Shown here in pieces: positions 7,342 through 14,987 of a stretch of 40,280 bases of DNA. This DNA is from JAVBLQ01 sp031553435 (GTDB taxonomy: Bacteria; Bacteroidota; Bacteroidia; Bacteroidales; Azobacteroidaceae). The stretch is taken from NCBI GenBank assembly GCA_031553435.1, contig JAVBLQ010000019.1, positions 1-40,280 on the forward strand, read 5' to 3'. Positions within the stretch are counted from its first letter, which is position 1. Each line of letters opens with the position of its first letter. The translations under genes and the position numbers were made by a program. The notes under the pieces were generated by a model, which made no database searches, was not told the origin of the DNA, and saw nothing but the letters and a program-made list of their open reading frames with translations.

Positions 7342-8340
7342 TCAATTAAAATATTGGATATTTTTCCGGTTCACAATAACATAGATGATGACAGGTGCTC
7401 CCAACAATGGAGTAACGGCATTTAATGGCAATATTCCGTTACCCAAAGGCAATATTGTCATCAAATTGCACAACAATGCAATAGCAGCTCCTGAAAGTAA
7501 AGTAACCGGGAGTAACATTTTCTGATTAGAAGTGCCTAAAATCAAGCGGGCAACATGCGGCACTGCCAAGCCAATAAAACTGACAGGCCCGCAAAAAGCA
7601 GTAACAGTTGCAGTTAATAATCCGGTACAAAGCAAAATCAAAATTCTCGAACGCACTACATGAATACCCAGATTAGCCGCATATCTTTCGCCTAACAACA
7701 AGGCATTCAGTGGTTTTATTAAAAAAACGGATAATAAAAGTCCGGACAAAAGAATCATTACAAAAACCGGAATTTGTTTGAGAGCGACTCCGGAGAAATT
7801 TCCCATCCCCCACATCACATAAGAACGGATACTTTCGGCAGTTGACATAGAGTTGAGAATGGAAATTCCGGAAGAAGCCAGATAACCAATCATCATCCCG
7901 ATAATCAACACCATGATATTGTTTTTTACCTTGGCAGAAAAATATACAATCAAAGTGAGTACGATAATTGCGCCGAAAAATGCACCTCCGATGACAGAAC
8001 CTACACTTCCACCGAAATAAAGCATAATAACGGCAACTCCCAGATTAGCTCCATCACTGACTCCCAGAATAGATGGTCCCGCCAATGGATTCTGAAACAG
8101 CGTTTGCAACATCAATCCGGATACAGACAAAGAAGCTCCGGCTAATAATGCTGTGATTGCCTGAGGGATACGGGAATGAATAACAATATTGGCCCAGGAA
8201 GTTTTTTCCACTTCTTTTCCCAATAAAATATCCAAAATAGCACAAACCGGAATATGGACAGATCCGTAAAAAAGATTGACAAGAAAAAGAAGAAAAATCA
8301 ATAAAGAAACAACAAGAAATATCAGCTGTTTATTTTTCAT
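7342..8340 (-). CDS. FecCD/BtuC-family ABC importer permease
   Basis: A 332-residue inner-membrane permease with about ten hydrophobic segments. Family landmarks are LPQAITALLAGASLSVSG-like IPQAITALLAGASLS near residues 54-68, QTLFQNPLAGPSILG following it, and GLAVPHVARLILG near 258-270, the loop that contacts the ATPase. Length matches BtuC/HmuU. The start overlaps the end of the binding-protein gene by 11 bases, so translation is coupled. Substrate is a metal chelate of the heme, siderophore or cobalamin class; the permease sequence alone does not decide which. Confidence 0.92.
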   Translation of the reverse strand: MKNKQLIFLVVSLLIFLLFLVNLFYGSVHIPVCAILDILLGKEVEKTSWANIVIHSRIPQAITALLAGASLSVSGLMLQTLFQNPLAGPSILGVSDGANLGVAVIMLYFGGSVGSVIGGAFFGAIIVLTLIVYFSAKVKNNIMVLIIGMMIGYLASSGISILNSMSTAESIRSYVMWGMGNFSGVALKQIPVFVMILLSGLLLSVFLIKPLNALLLGERYAANLGIHVVRSRILILLCTGLLTATVTAFCGPVSFIGLAVPHVARLILGTSNQKMLLPVTLLSGAAIALLCNLMTILPLGNGILPLNAVTPLLGAPVIIYVIVNRKNIQYFN

Positions 8341-9472
8341 TTTTCAATAATTCAAAATACCGTTGCTCATGGCCTTTCGGAAAAAGTTCCGGATGGAAAA
8401 GAGCTATCAAATCTTCTAAAATATAATCGGGATTCATTGTTCCTTCTTCGTAATAATTGTTTCTCATAGTATTGCTGAAAATAACATTTTCATTTCGCCA
8501 TGCTTTGAAATAGGAATAAGGTTCGAACTCTTCTTTAATTGTATTATATGTTAGGCTCTTATCTGATTTGATTATCCAATAATCAGCATCTTCCACCTTT
8601 TCATAAACAACTTCATAAGGCAAAGAAATGGTTCCTTTTGTTGAATCGCTTGCCCAGATATAATCGGCTCCTGCATCGTGAAATAATTGAGCCATGTAAC
8701 TTTTTCCACCTGGGACATCCCACGAAGAACCATGTTTTATTCCGCTGAAAACTTTAGGTTTAGGATTGATATCGCTTGCTTTCTCACATAAAGAAAGATA
8801 ACGGGCTGTGATTCCATCCATTATTTTTTCGGCTTCTTTGTCTTTTTTCAGAAATGCTGCGATGAAACGAATCCATTCGGCGCGTCCCAAAGGATTTTCT
8901 TCCATATAACTGGCACATTCTACAATGGATATTCCGGAAGTTTCAAGTTTTCCGTAACCCATATTTTGAAATGGAGCAACAATGATAATATCGGGAGATA
9001 CAGTTATTAAACGCTCGATATTCAGTGCGGAAACCTCACCGATATCTGCAATTTTATCTTCTTTCAATCCTTGTTGGATAGCCGGAATTTTAACATAACG
9101 GGTATCGGCTATTGCTTTTATTTTATTGACATCACCCAGCATTTCTATCGGAGTTACATCTACAGAAGATATACATGCAACGCTTTCTACGGGAACTTTA
9201 ACAACGGTGCCCTCTGGAAGGGATTTAGGTTGAGGTTTGTTCTTGTCGATCAAAACGTATTGATGTAGTAATTTAGTTGGTTCCCACGGATTTCTGACTT
9301 TCACCAAAGTATAATCATCAAAACGTTCGATCATGAATCCGGATGCATAGAGGATTCTGTCTCTATCTATACGCGGTGCGGGCGCAGACGATGTTTCTTG
9401 CTTATTGGAACATGCTGTGACCAGGCTCAAAAACAAAACCGCTAAAAGACAATTTTTCAAAAATAGGTTCAT
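8330..9472 (-). CDS. Periplasmic binding lipoprotein of the metal-chelate ABC importer
   Basis: A 380-residue substrate-binding lipoprotein (peripla_BP_2/BtuF-FepB fold). The start at 9472 gives a clean signal peptide with lipobox LVTAC and acylated Cys21; an upstream ATG at 9550 would place the signal peptide 26 residues inside and would span a -7-like element. Typical family segments are GEVSALNIERLITVSPDIIIV, DYIWASDST and the C-terminal NPDYILEDLIALFHPE. It delivers substrate to the permease and ATPase encoded directly downstream. No TonB-dependent receptor gene is adjacent, so outer-membrane uptake must be encoded elsewhere. Confidence 0.88.
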   Translation of the reverse strand: MNLFLKNCLLAVLFLSLVTACSNKQETSSAPAPRIDRDRILYASGFMIERFDDYTLVKVRNPWEPTKLLHQYVLIDKNKPQPKSLPEGTVVKVPVESVACISSVDVTPIEMLGDVNKIKAIADTRYVKIPAIQQGLKEDKIADIGEVSALNIERLITVSPDIIIVAPFQNMGYGKLETSGISIVECASYMEENPLGRAEWIRFIAAFLKKDKEAEKIMDGITARYLSLCEKASDINPKPKVFSGIKHGSSWDVPGGKSYMAQLFHDAGADYIWASDSTKGTISLPYEVVYEKVEDADYWIIKSDKSLTYNTIKEEFEPYSYFKAWRNENVIFSNTMRNNYYEEGTMNPDYILEDLIALFHPELFPKGHEQRYFELLKNEK

Positions 9473-9514
9473 GTAATTTTTTGTTATATAAGGTAAAAGT
9501 ATTGAAAAGTAGGG

Positions 9515-9522
9515 CAAAGGTA
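9515..9522 (-). promoter_or_regulatory. -7 element upstream of the importer operon
   Basis: TACCTTTG on the minus strand is an exact TAnnTTTG match 43 bases before the binding-protein start. No TTTG stands at the usual -33 distance, so the promoter may be weak or need an activator. I see no convincing Fur-like palindrome here. Confidence 0.45.
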
Positions 9523-9584
9523 CGAAAAAATCAAATATATTTGCTAACATAAAAGCGTATCTTTATTTAAGAAAAACAGTGGAT

Positions 9585-11195
9585 TTATTTTTCAAACACA
9601 ACACTCTCAAACCCATCTCCCAAACCTTTACCCCTCAATATCGGCAAACATTTTGTACGTTTGTGCATGTATAAAAGATAATTTGTTTTTGCACAAGGCA
9701 ACGGACCGCTCGCCGTTAGATATAAAAAAGGGCTATTGTCAACCGGAGCATAATATTCAAAATTAGTGCATATCTCTTTCTTATACTGCATTTCCGGATA
9801 TTTGGTTATCGGAGCAGGTTTTGATATATAGCTTATTTTGAAAGCGTCTGTTCGATAAAAATTATCATTTTTACTCAACTTCTCCAATCCTTTTGGAATG
9901 AATATCGGGAATAATGCTATCAAAAGAAAAGCAAAAACTCCTCCCTTCGACATTATTTTAACTAAAAATCCGGATTTGGATAATATATATGCAATCGGAT
10001 AAAAAACAACTGCCAAAGCATATCTGGGCTGCGGATGAGTCGTAAAAACCAACAAAATTGTCAACGTGAAAACGATCCACAAATAGCGTTGTGTTCTCTC
10101 CCTGAATGCAACAATGGAATAAATAAGGTAAGAAGCGATAATTCCCGCAAAAAACAATAAATCTAGTTTGCTGTTGGATCTGATATTTTTGAAATTGAAA
10201 TTATCGTAACTGACAATTGCCTCCATTTTCTCCGGAATTTCCCAAGTCAATCCCGATTTTATTTTTGTAAAAGGAAACAGAGGATATCCTGTTAATACAA
10301 GATTCTTGGCAATAAAAATACATCCGATTAATATGCTGAAAATCAGTGCAAATTTCCAATTTTTTTTATTCAAACTGATAATTGCCAGAAAAGCAAAAGG
10401 AAGCAAGTTCAATTTGACAAATATCAGTATAACAGAAAGTAAAACAACAAATACATCACTCATTTCCGTTTTATTCAAAACATGATAAAATATCAACAAA
10501 CCGATCAGAAAACAAGGAAGATCAGCTGACGGAGCATCAACAAACTGAAACCATAAAACAAAAAATACAGGCAGGAAATACAACCAATTGAGAGTCGGAT
10601 TCACATCATTTTTCCTGAGATCATTTATTTTTTGCACCCACAAAAGAGATAATATACAAACCAGGAATCCATTGATATCGTTAAACACTCCCGGAGCGAT
10701 AAAATTGAAGTTAAATGCAGCCTGTAATGCATGCCATGGAGAACCGTGAGCAAGAAATATATGAAAATTAGCCAACCCTTTTACCCAACCATATTCATTA
10801 ATCCATTGAATTGTTTGTACATAATACGAATCATTGTCAACAACAAAAGGCAATAAACTGCTTCGCATCAAAGCAAGAAATACGATAGTAACAAACAGAC
10901 AAATGGAAAAAATATCCCAATGCCTTTCTTTTCTTTCTTTCCATTGTGAGAAAAGCGATTTCCTTCTGAAAAATGAAAGGATAATTGTTAATGCCGTATT
11001 TATACAAAAATATTCAATGTTAATGCGATAGAAAAAAGCCCATGAAGTTGCCGTCACAAGCTGAAAAATCATTCCTAAAAGAATAACTTCTCCAATGTAA
11101 ATATTTTTATTCTTAAAAAATAAACTCTTAATCCATTCACCCTGAACGAAAAACAGAGCAAATATATATATCCAGGTCAATAATATTAAAATCAT
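9585..11195 (-). CDS. Polytopic membrane protein, GT-C glycosyltransferase-like
   Basis: A 536-residue protein with about eleven to twelve hydrophobic helices, a large first periplasmic loop and a soluble C-terminal tail of about 85 residues. The loop carries a conserved-looking VVDNDSYYVQTIQWINEYGWVKGLANFH motif family resemblance (acidic residue and tyrosines after the second or third helix), which is where GT-C enzymes hold their catalytic Asp. I recall an uncharacterised family annotated LIC_10190 with a similar design. The likely job is transfer of a lipid-linked sugar at the outer face of the inner membrane, but this is an inference from topology. It is transcribed alone from a promoter at 11223-11256. 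Confidence 0.6.
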   Translation of the reverse strand: MILILLTWIYIFALFFVQGEWIKSLFFKNKNIYIGEVILLGMIFQLVTATSWAFFYRINIEYFCINTALTIILSFFRRKSLFSQWKERKERHWDIFSICLFVTIVFLALMRSSLLPFVVDNDSYYVQTIQWINEYGWVKGLANFHIFLAHGSPWHALQAAFNFNFIAPGVFNDINGFLVCILSLLWVQKINDLRKNDVNPTLNWLYFLPVFFVLWFQFVDAPSADLPCFLIGLLIFYHVLNKTEMSDVFVVLLSVILIFVKLNLLPFAFLAIISLNKKNWKFALIFSILIGCIFIAKNLVLTGYPLFPFTKIKSGLTWEIPEKMEAIVSYDNFNFKNIRSNSKLDLLFFAGIIASYLIYSIVAFRERTQRYLWIVFTLTILLVFTTHPQPRYALAVVFYPIAYILSKSGFLVKIMSKGGVFAFLLIALFPIFIPKGLEKLSKNDNFYRTDAFKISYISKPAPITKYPEMQYKKEICTNFEYYAPVDNSPFLYLTASGPLPCAKTNYLLYMHKRTKCLPILRGKGLGDGFESVVFEK

Positions 11196-11222
11196 AAAAA
11201 TTGATTGAATTCATAAAAAAAG

Positions 11223-11256
11223 CAAATTTATGGAAAAATCATTTCCCATTTACAAA
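11223..11256 (-). promoter_or_regulatory. Promoter of the GT-C-like gene
   Basis: On the minus strand TTTG (11256-11253) and TAAATTTG (11230-11223) are separated by 22 bases, fitting the -33/-7 pattern. The ATG at 11195 follows 27 bases after the -7 element. Confidence 0.55.
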
Positions 11257-11271
11257 TTCGTGTAATTTACG

Positions 11272-11320
11272 TATGTTTGTGAAATATTTCACCGTTAAAA
11301 AACGATTTATCATGATAAAT
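11272..11320 (+). promoter_or_regulatory. Promoter element and two perfect palindromes before the GldA-like gene
   Basis: TATGTTTG at 11272-11279 matches TAnnTTTG. Two perfect palindromes follow: GTGAAATATTTCAC at 11279-11292 and ATTTATCATGATAAAT at 11305-11320, with centres 27 bases apart. They cover the expected transcription start and early leader, the classic place for repressor operators. No regulator gene lies next to them. The binding protein is unknown. Confidence 0.5.
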
Positions 11321-11343
11321 ATAAAAAAATATTGTGGACCGGC

Positions 11344-11538
11344 ATGTTGAAATATACACTTTTTGTAGCTCTTGTCGTAGAATTGTTGTTTGTAAATTAT
11401 ATGCAGGCACAAGATAAAAAAACATTTCTCACTCCCGATACGCTTTCAATTATAAAAACAAATGATCTTAAACATTCAAAACATTTCCAAAAAATACGGT
11501 TCCCAGATTGCCCTCGACAATATTTCTTTTTCTATTGA
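11344..11538 (+). CDS. Small secreted-peptide ORF overlapping the ABC ATPase start
   Basis: A 64-residue frame from the ATG at 11344 begins with a good signal peptide (MLKYTLFVALVV..., cleavage plausible after MQA) and about 25 residues of plausible mature chain (QDKKTFLTPDTLSI). From 11462 it runs out of frame over the ABC gene, where its composition becomes odd. It may be the N-terminal stump of a secreted protein truncated by the join to the ABC gene, or a translated leader. A further TTG 12 bases upstream is also in frame. Real expression is uncertain. Confidence 0.3.
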   Translation: MLKYTLFVALVVELLFVNYMQAQDKKTFLTPDTLSIIKTNDLKHSKHFQKIRFPDCPRQYFFFY

Positions 11539-12157
11539 AAAAGGAGAAATTGTGGGTTTTCTGGGACCCAACGGAGCCGGTAAATCAACCACAATGAAAA
11601 TCGTTACCGGCTATTTGCCTGCTGATTCCGGACAAGTTTCCATTTGCGGATACAATGTGGAAAAAGACTCTTTGAAAGCCCGGATGGAAATCGGTTATCT
11701 TCCGGAACACAATTCTTTATATGAAGAAATGTATGTGACTGAATATCTGGAATATGTTTTGAAAATATATCAACCCAAATCACCGGTAAAAGAAAAAACA
11801 AAAGAAATTATCCTTGCTACCGGTCTTTCCACCGAATGTCACAAAAAAATAGGACAGCTATCCAAAGGTTATCGTCAACGAGTCGGACTAGCGCAAGCTT
11901 TTATTCACAATCCATCTTTATTAATTCTGGATGAACCTCTTACCGGATTGGATCCTAACCAGATTGATGAAATGAAAGAACTCCTGCTCACTTTGGGCAA
12001 AGAAAAAGCTATTTTATTCTCTTCCCACACACTTGCAGATGTTTCGTCCATTTGTTCCCGGATCATCATTATTAACAAAGGAGTGATTGTGTTGGACAAA
12101 CCGGGTTGTGAAATTGAGGATTTACAGAAGACATTTAGAGAACTTACGGGTTATTAG
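11462..12157 (+). CDS. ABC-2 type transporter ATPase, GldA-like, short and without a partner
   Basis: A 231-residue ATPase. Walker A GPNGAGKST is at 35-43, signature LSKGYRQR at 133-140, Walker B LLILDEP at 153-159 and the switch His at 189. The sequence resembles GldA, the ATPase linked to gliding motility in Flavobacteria, which from memory is about 300 residues. Here the chain goes from INKGVIVLDK almost directly to a DLQKTFRELT end, as if the segment between was lost. The nucleotide-binding core is intact. No permease gene is adjacent, so its membrane partner is unknown. Gliding itself is not implied. Two palindromes lie in its leader. Confidence 0.75.
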   Translation: MILNIQNISKKYGSQIALDNISFSIEKGEIVGFLGPNGAGKSTTMKIVTGYLPADSGQVSICGYNVEKDSLKARMEIGYLPEHNSLYEEMYVTEYLEYVLKIYQPKSPVKEKTKEIILATGLSTECHKKIGQLSKGYRQRVGLAQAFIHNPSLLILDEPLTGLDPNQIDEMKELLLTLGKEKAILFSSHTLADVSSICSRIIIINKGVIVLDKPGCEIEDLQKTFRELTGY

Positions 12158-12200
12158 TGTATTCTATAAATATTGTGAGCAAGTATGATTAGTTCCTATG

Positions 12201-12488
12201 TTATTGGACTAAATAAACCTGTTCTTTGTCATAAATTGTAAAAAATACATACCACTGTGTGTTTTTACTACGCTTAAAACTAGTGTAAAACATATTTTTT
12301 CCATATTTAGAGAAATAATCGGGAGCAATTTTTTTATGTTTATTTGGTAAAGAGACTGTAATCTCCGTTACCAGATCTTTAACATACTTCGTTGCGCTTT
12401 CTTTAAACCCAAAATATTCTTTCTGATATAGAATTTCCGCCAATTTATAAAGATATTCTTCAATTTCAGGCAAAAAAAGAACTTTCAT
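12201..12488 (-). CDS. RelE/ParE-type toxin, C-terminus lost by a frameshift
   Basis: A 95-residue product as read, with the features of a Bacteroidetes RelE/ParE toxin family: MKVLFLPEIEEY start, LYQKEYFGFKESA, PDYFSKYGKNMFYTSFKRSKNTQWYVFF. Family members usually end in a YIxNNHxxxQYL tail. Here translation stops at 12201-12203, but the next frame directly continues as IGTNHTCSQYL and stops at 12164-12166. Removing one A at 12201-12202 would restore the expected end (YIGTNHTCSQYL). The gene therefore seems broken by a one-base insertion or a sequencing error. It overlaps the antitoxin gene by four bases. If real, the truncation probably weakens toxicity. Confidence 0.82.
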   Translation of the reverse strand: MKVLFLPEIEEYLYKLAEILYQKEYFGFKESATKYVKDLVTEITVSLPNKHKKIAPDYFSKYGKNMFYTSFKRSKNTQWYVFFTIYDKEQVYLVQ

Positions 12489-12703
12489 TTGTCAAACAAT
12501 TTTTCTATACGAGGAATTACTTTTTTCAAAAGTTCTTCTCCTGTAATAGCTCGCGCCAAGTTTTCTTCTGAAGAGAGATGTTTTTCTCCGGAAAGAATAA
12601 AAGTATCTGTTTTGCCTCTTTGTATTACTATCTTTTCTGTCATAGACATATCAAGATATTTTTTCATGTTATTACGCAATTCTGCAGGGCTTATGACTAT
12701 CAT
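12485..12703 (-). CDS. Phd/YefM-like antitoxin
   Basis: A 72-residue partner of the toxin gene that follows with an ATGA overlap. The N-terminal half (MIVISPAELRNNMKKYLDM, then EKIVIQRGKTDTFILSG) has the Phd/YefM DNA-binding fold pattern; the C-terminal helices would wrap around the toxin. Proteins of this kind neutralise their toxin and repress their own operon. No clear operator palindrome is visible in the short upstream spacer to purN. The antitoxin frame is intact, although its toxin is truncated. Confidence 0.82.
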   Translation of the reverse strand: MIVISPAELRNNMKKYLDMSMTEKIVIQRGKTDTFILSGEKHLSSEENLARAITGEELLKKVIPRIEKLFDK

Positions 12704-12756
12704 AGATTATTGAATTTAACACACAAGAATATACAAAAAAACAATTTCCATTTAAT

Positions 12757-13323
12757 TTAGCAACCCGTAACTTTTTCTATTACTTGCGGAAAATACTCAT
12801 ACTCCAATGCATGCACCTTTCCGGCCACATCCTCGGGTGTATCTGTCGGAAGAATTTCGCATTTCGCCTGAAAAATAATCTTTCCTTCGTCATAATTTTC
12901 ATTCACATAGTGGATAGTAATTCCTGACTCTTTTTCATGTGCAGCAACTACGGCCTGGTGAACATGATCGCCATACATTCCCTTCCCTCCGAACTTAGGC
13001 AGTAAAGCCGGATGTATGTTAATGATTTTATCAGGAAAAGCTTTTAACAGATTTTCCGGAACTTTTAATAAGAATCCGGCCAAAACAATGAAGTCAACCT
13101 GATACTGTTGTAATAAATCTAAAACAAGAGAAGTCTCATCAAATTCTTTTCTGGTGAAGGTAAATGAAGGAATTCCCAACTTTTTTGCTCGTTCGTGAAC
13201 AAATGCATTGACTTTATTACTTAGAATGAGAGGAAAAATAATATTTTCATTTTTTGAAAAATAATTAACAATATTCTCGGCATTAGAGCCGGAACCGGAA
13301 GCGAAAATAGCTATTTTTTTCAT
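12757..13323 (-). CDS. purN: Phosphoribosylglycinamide formyltransferase
   Basis: A 188-residue cytoplasmic enzyme of purine synthesis that transfers the formyl group of 10-formyltetrahydrofolate to GAR. The start MKKIAIFASGSGSN at 13323 places the phosphate-binding loop at residues 8-14; an upstream ATG at 13347 would add eight unlikely residues. Catalytic residues expected from E. coli PurN are present as Asn102 and His104 in INIHPALLPKF and Asp145 in NYDEGKI. Length is normal. It is divergent from acpP, and the spacer holds a long perfect inverted repeat at 13341-13365. No other pur gene is nearby. Confidence 0.95.
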   Translation of the reverse strand: MKKIAIFASGSGSNAENIVNYFSKNENIIFPLILSNKVNAFVHERAKKLGIPSFTFTRKEFDETSLVLDLLQQYQVDFIVLAGFLLKVPENLLKAFPDKIINIHPALLPKFGGKGMYGDHVHQAVVAAHEKESGITIHYVNENYDEGKIIFQAKCEILPTDTPEDVAGKVHALEYEYFPQVIEKVTGC

Positions 13324-13340
13324 TATTATACTTATTTTTA

Positions 13341-13365
13341 TGCACAAAAAATCGTTTTTTGTGCA
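13341..13365. promoter_or_regulatory. Perfect 11-base inverted repeat between purN and acpP
   Basis: TGCACAAAAAA (13341-13351) and TTTTTTGTGCA (13355-13365) are exact reverse complements around the loop TCG. It lies 18 bases upstream of the purN start and about 100 bases upstream of acpP. It could be an operator serving both divergent genes or a hairpin in the purN leader. The T-run gives it a terminator look for plus-strand transcripts, but no gene points into it from the left. Confidence 0.6.
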
Positions 13366-13465
13366 GTTTTATGTAATTTTTTTTTTTAGTTTCAAGAATA
13401 TTGCTTTCCTTTGCACTGCAAAATTAAAAAGTATACTCATAATTATTAATTTAAATCGAAAAATT

Positions 13466-13702
13466 ATGTCTGAAATTGCATCAAGAGTAAAAGCTATCAT
13501 TGTTGACAAGCTTAGTGTTGAAGAAACAGAAGTTACAAACGAAGCTAGCTTTACTAATGACTTGGGAGCAGACTCTCTTGACACTGTTGAGTTGATCATG
13601 GAATTTGAAAAAGAATTTGGAATCTCTATTCCGGACGATCAAGCTGAAAAAATCGGAACAGTGGGAGATGCCATCTCTTATATTGAAGCAAATACAAAGT
13701 AA
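13466..13702 (+). CDS. acpP: Acyl carrier protein
   Basis: A 78-residue acidic carrier that shuttles acyl chains in fatty-acid synthesis. Ser37 in the motif GADSLDTVEL is the site of the 4'-phosphopantetheine arm. The start MSEIASRVKAIIVDKL at 13466 gives the usual length; a longer open frame upstream covers the AT-rich leader and is ignored. fabF follows after 22 bases, the common acpP-fabF arrangement. It must be strongly expressed. CTTTCCTTTG at about 13395-13404 resembles a -7 region but is not an exact match. Confidence 0.97.
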   Translation: MSEIASRVKAIIVDKLSVEETEVTNEASFTNDLGADSLDTVELIMEFEKEFGISIPDDQAEKIGTVGDAISYIEANTK

Positions 13703-13724
13703 ATCGCTTATTTAAACCTCCCTT

Positions 13725-14987
13725 ATGGAATTAAAAAGAGTGGTGGTAACAGGTCTAGGTGCTGTTACTCCGTTGGGAAAGAATGTTGAACAAACATGGA
13801 ATTCTCTCATCAACGGAGTAAGTGGAGCTAGACCTATTACTTTATTTGATGCATCGAAATTCAAGACTCAATTTGCCTGCGAAGTAAAAGAGTTTAACCC
13901 GGAAGAATATTTCGATCGTAAAGAAGCTAGAAAAATTGACAGATATGCTCAGTTTGGGCTCATTGCAGCCAAAGAAGCTGTAGAAGATTCAGGTTTGGAC
14001 CTGGAAAAAGAAAATTTGGATAAAATCGGAGTTATATTTTCTTCAGGAATCGGAGGAATCGGCACTTTTGATCAGGAAGTAGGCTCTTACTTTAAAAACG
14101 AAGAAGCCGGTCCCAAATTCAATCCTTTTTTTATTCCCAAAATGATCAGTGATATTGCAGCCGGACGCATTTCAATGATATATGGTTTCAGAGGTCCAAA
14201 TTACGGAACAGTTTCTGCATGTGCTTCTTCTACCAATGGAGCAATTGATGCTTTTAACCTGATTCGGTTAGGAAAAGCCAATGCAATTGTAACCGGAGGA
14301 GCTGAAGCTGCCATAACTGTTTCAGGAGTAGGGGGATTCAATGCTTTAACCGCATTGTCAACCCGCAATGACTCTCCGGAAACAGCCTCACGACCTTTCA
14401 GTAAAAGCCGTGACGGATTTGTGATGGGAGAAGGCGGAGTCTCCATCATTCTCGAAGAATTGGAACATGCTTTGGCCCGTGGCGCTAAAATTTATGCAGA
14501 GGTAGTTGGCGGAGGAATGTCTGCTGATGCCTATCACCTGACAGCCTCACATCCTGAAGGATTGGGAGCCATGTTGGTAATGCGTAATGCATTGGAAGAT
14601 GCGGAAATGAGTCCTGACAAAATTGATTATATCAATGTACACGGAACATCTACACCTGTTGGCGACCCATCCGAATGTAAAGCAATCAAAGAAGTATTCG
14701 GCGACCATGCTTATGAGCTTAATATCAGTTCAACCAAATCAATGACAGGGCACATGTTAGGCGCTGCCGGAGCTGTTGAAGCAATGGCTTGTATCTTAGC
14801 AGTTAAGAATGACATCGTACCTCCGACAATTAATTTTACCGAAGGTGACGAAGACCCTGAAATTGATTATAAATTGAATTTTACTTTTAACAAAGCACAA
14901 AAGAGAGAAGTGAATGTTGCACTTTCCAATACATTTGGTTTCGGAGGTCACAATGCTTGTCTTATTGTTAAGAAATTCACAAAATAA
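13725..14987 (+). CDS. fabF: 3-oxoacyl-[acyl-carrier-protein] synthase II
   Basis: A 420-residue condensing enzyme (KAS II) that extends acyl-ACP with malonyl-ACP. The Cys-His-His triad is visible: Cys166 in TVSACASST, His306 in NVHGTSTPVGD, and His343 in MTGHMLGAAGA. The N-terminus VVVTGLGAVTPLG and the glycine-rich end NTFGFGGHNACLI are complete. It is co-transcribed with acpP (22-base gap) and is followed without a gap by rnc. Confidence 0.97.
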   Translation: MELKRVVVTGLGAVTPLGKNVEQTWNSLINGVSGARPITLFDASKFKTQFACEVKEFNPEEYFDRKEARKIDRYAQFGLIAAKEAVEDSGLDLEKENLDKIGVIFSSGIGGIGTFDQEVGSYFKNEEAGPKFNPFFIPKMISDIAAGRISMIYGFRGPNYGTVSACASSTNGAIDAFNLIRLGKANAIVTGGAEAAITVSGVGGFNALTALSTRNDSPETASRPFSKSRDGFVMGEGGVSIILEELEHALARGAKIYAEVVGGGMSADAYHLTASHPEGLGAMLVMRNALEDAEMSPDKIDYINVHGTSTPVGDPSECKAIKEVFGDHAYELNISSTKSMTGHMLGAAGAVEAMACILAVKNDIVPPTINFTEGDEDPEIDYKLNFTFNKAQKREVNVALSNTFGFGGHNACLIVKKFTK

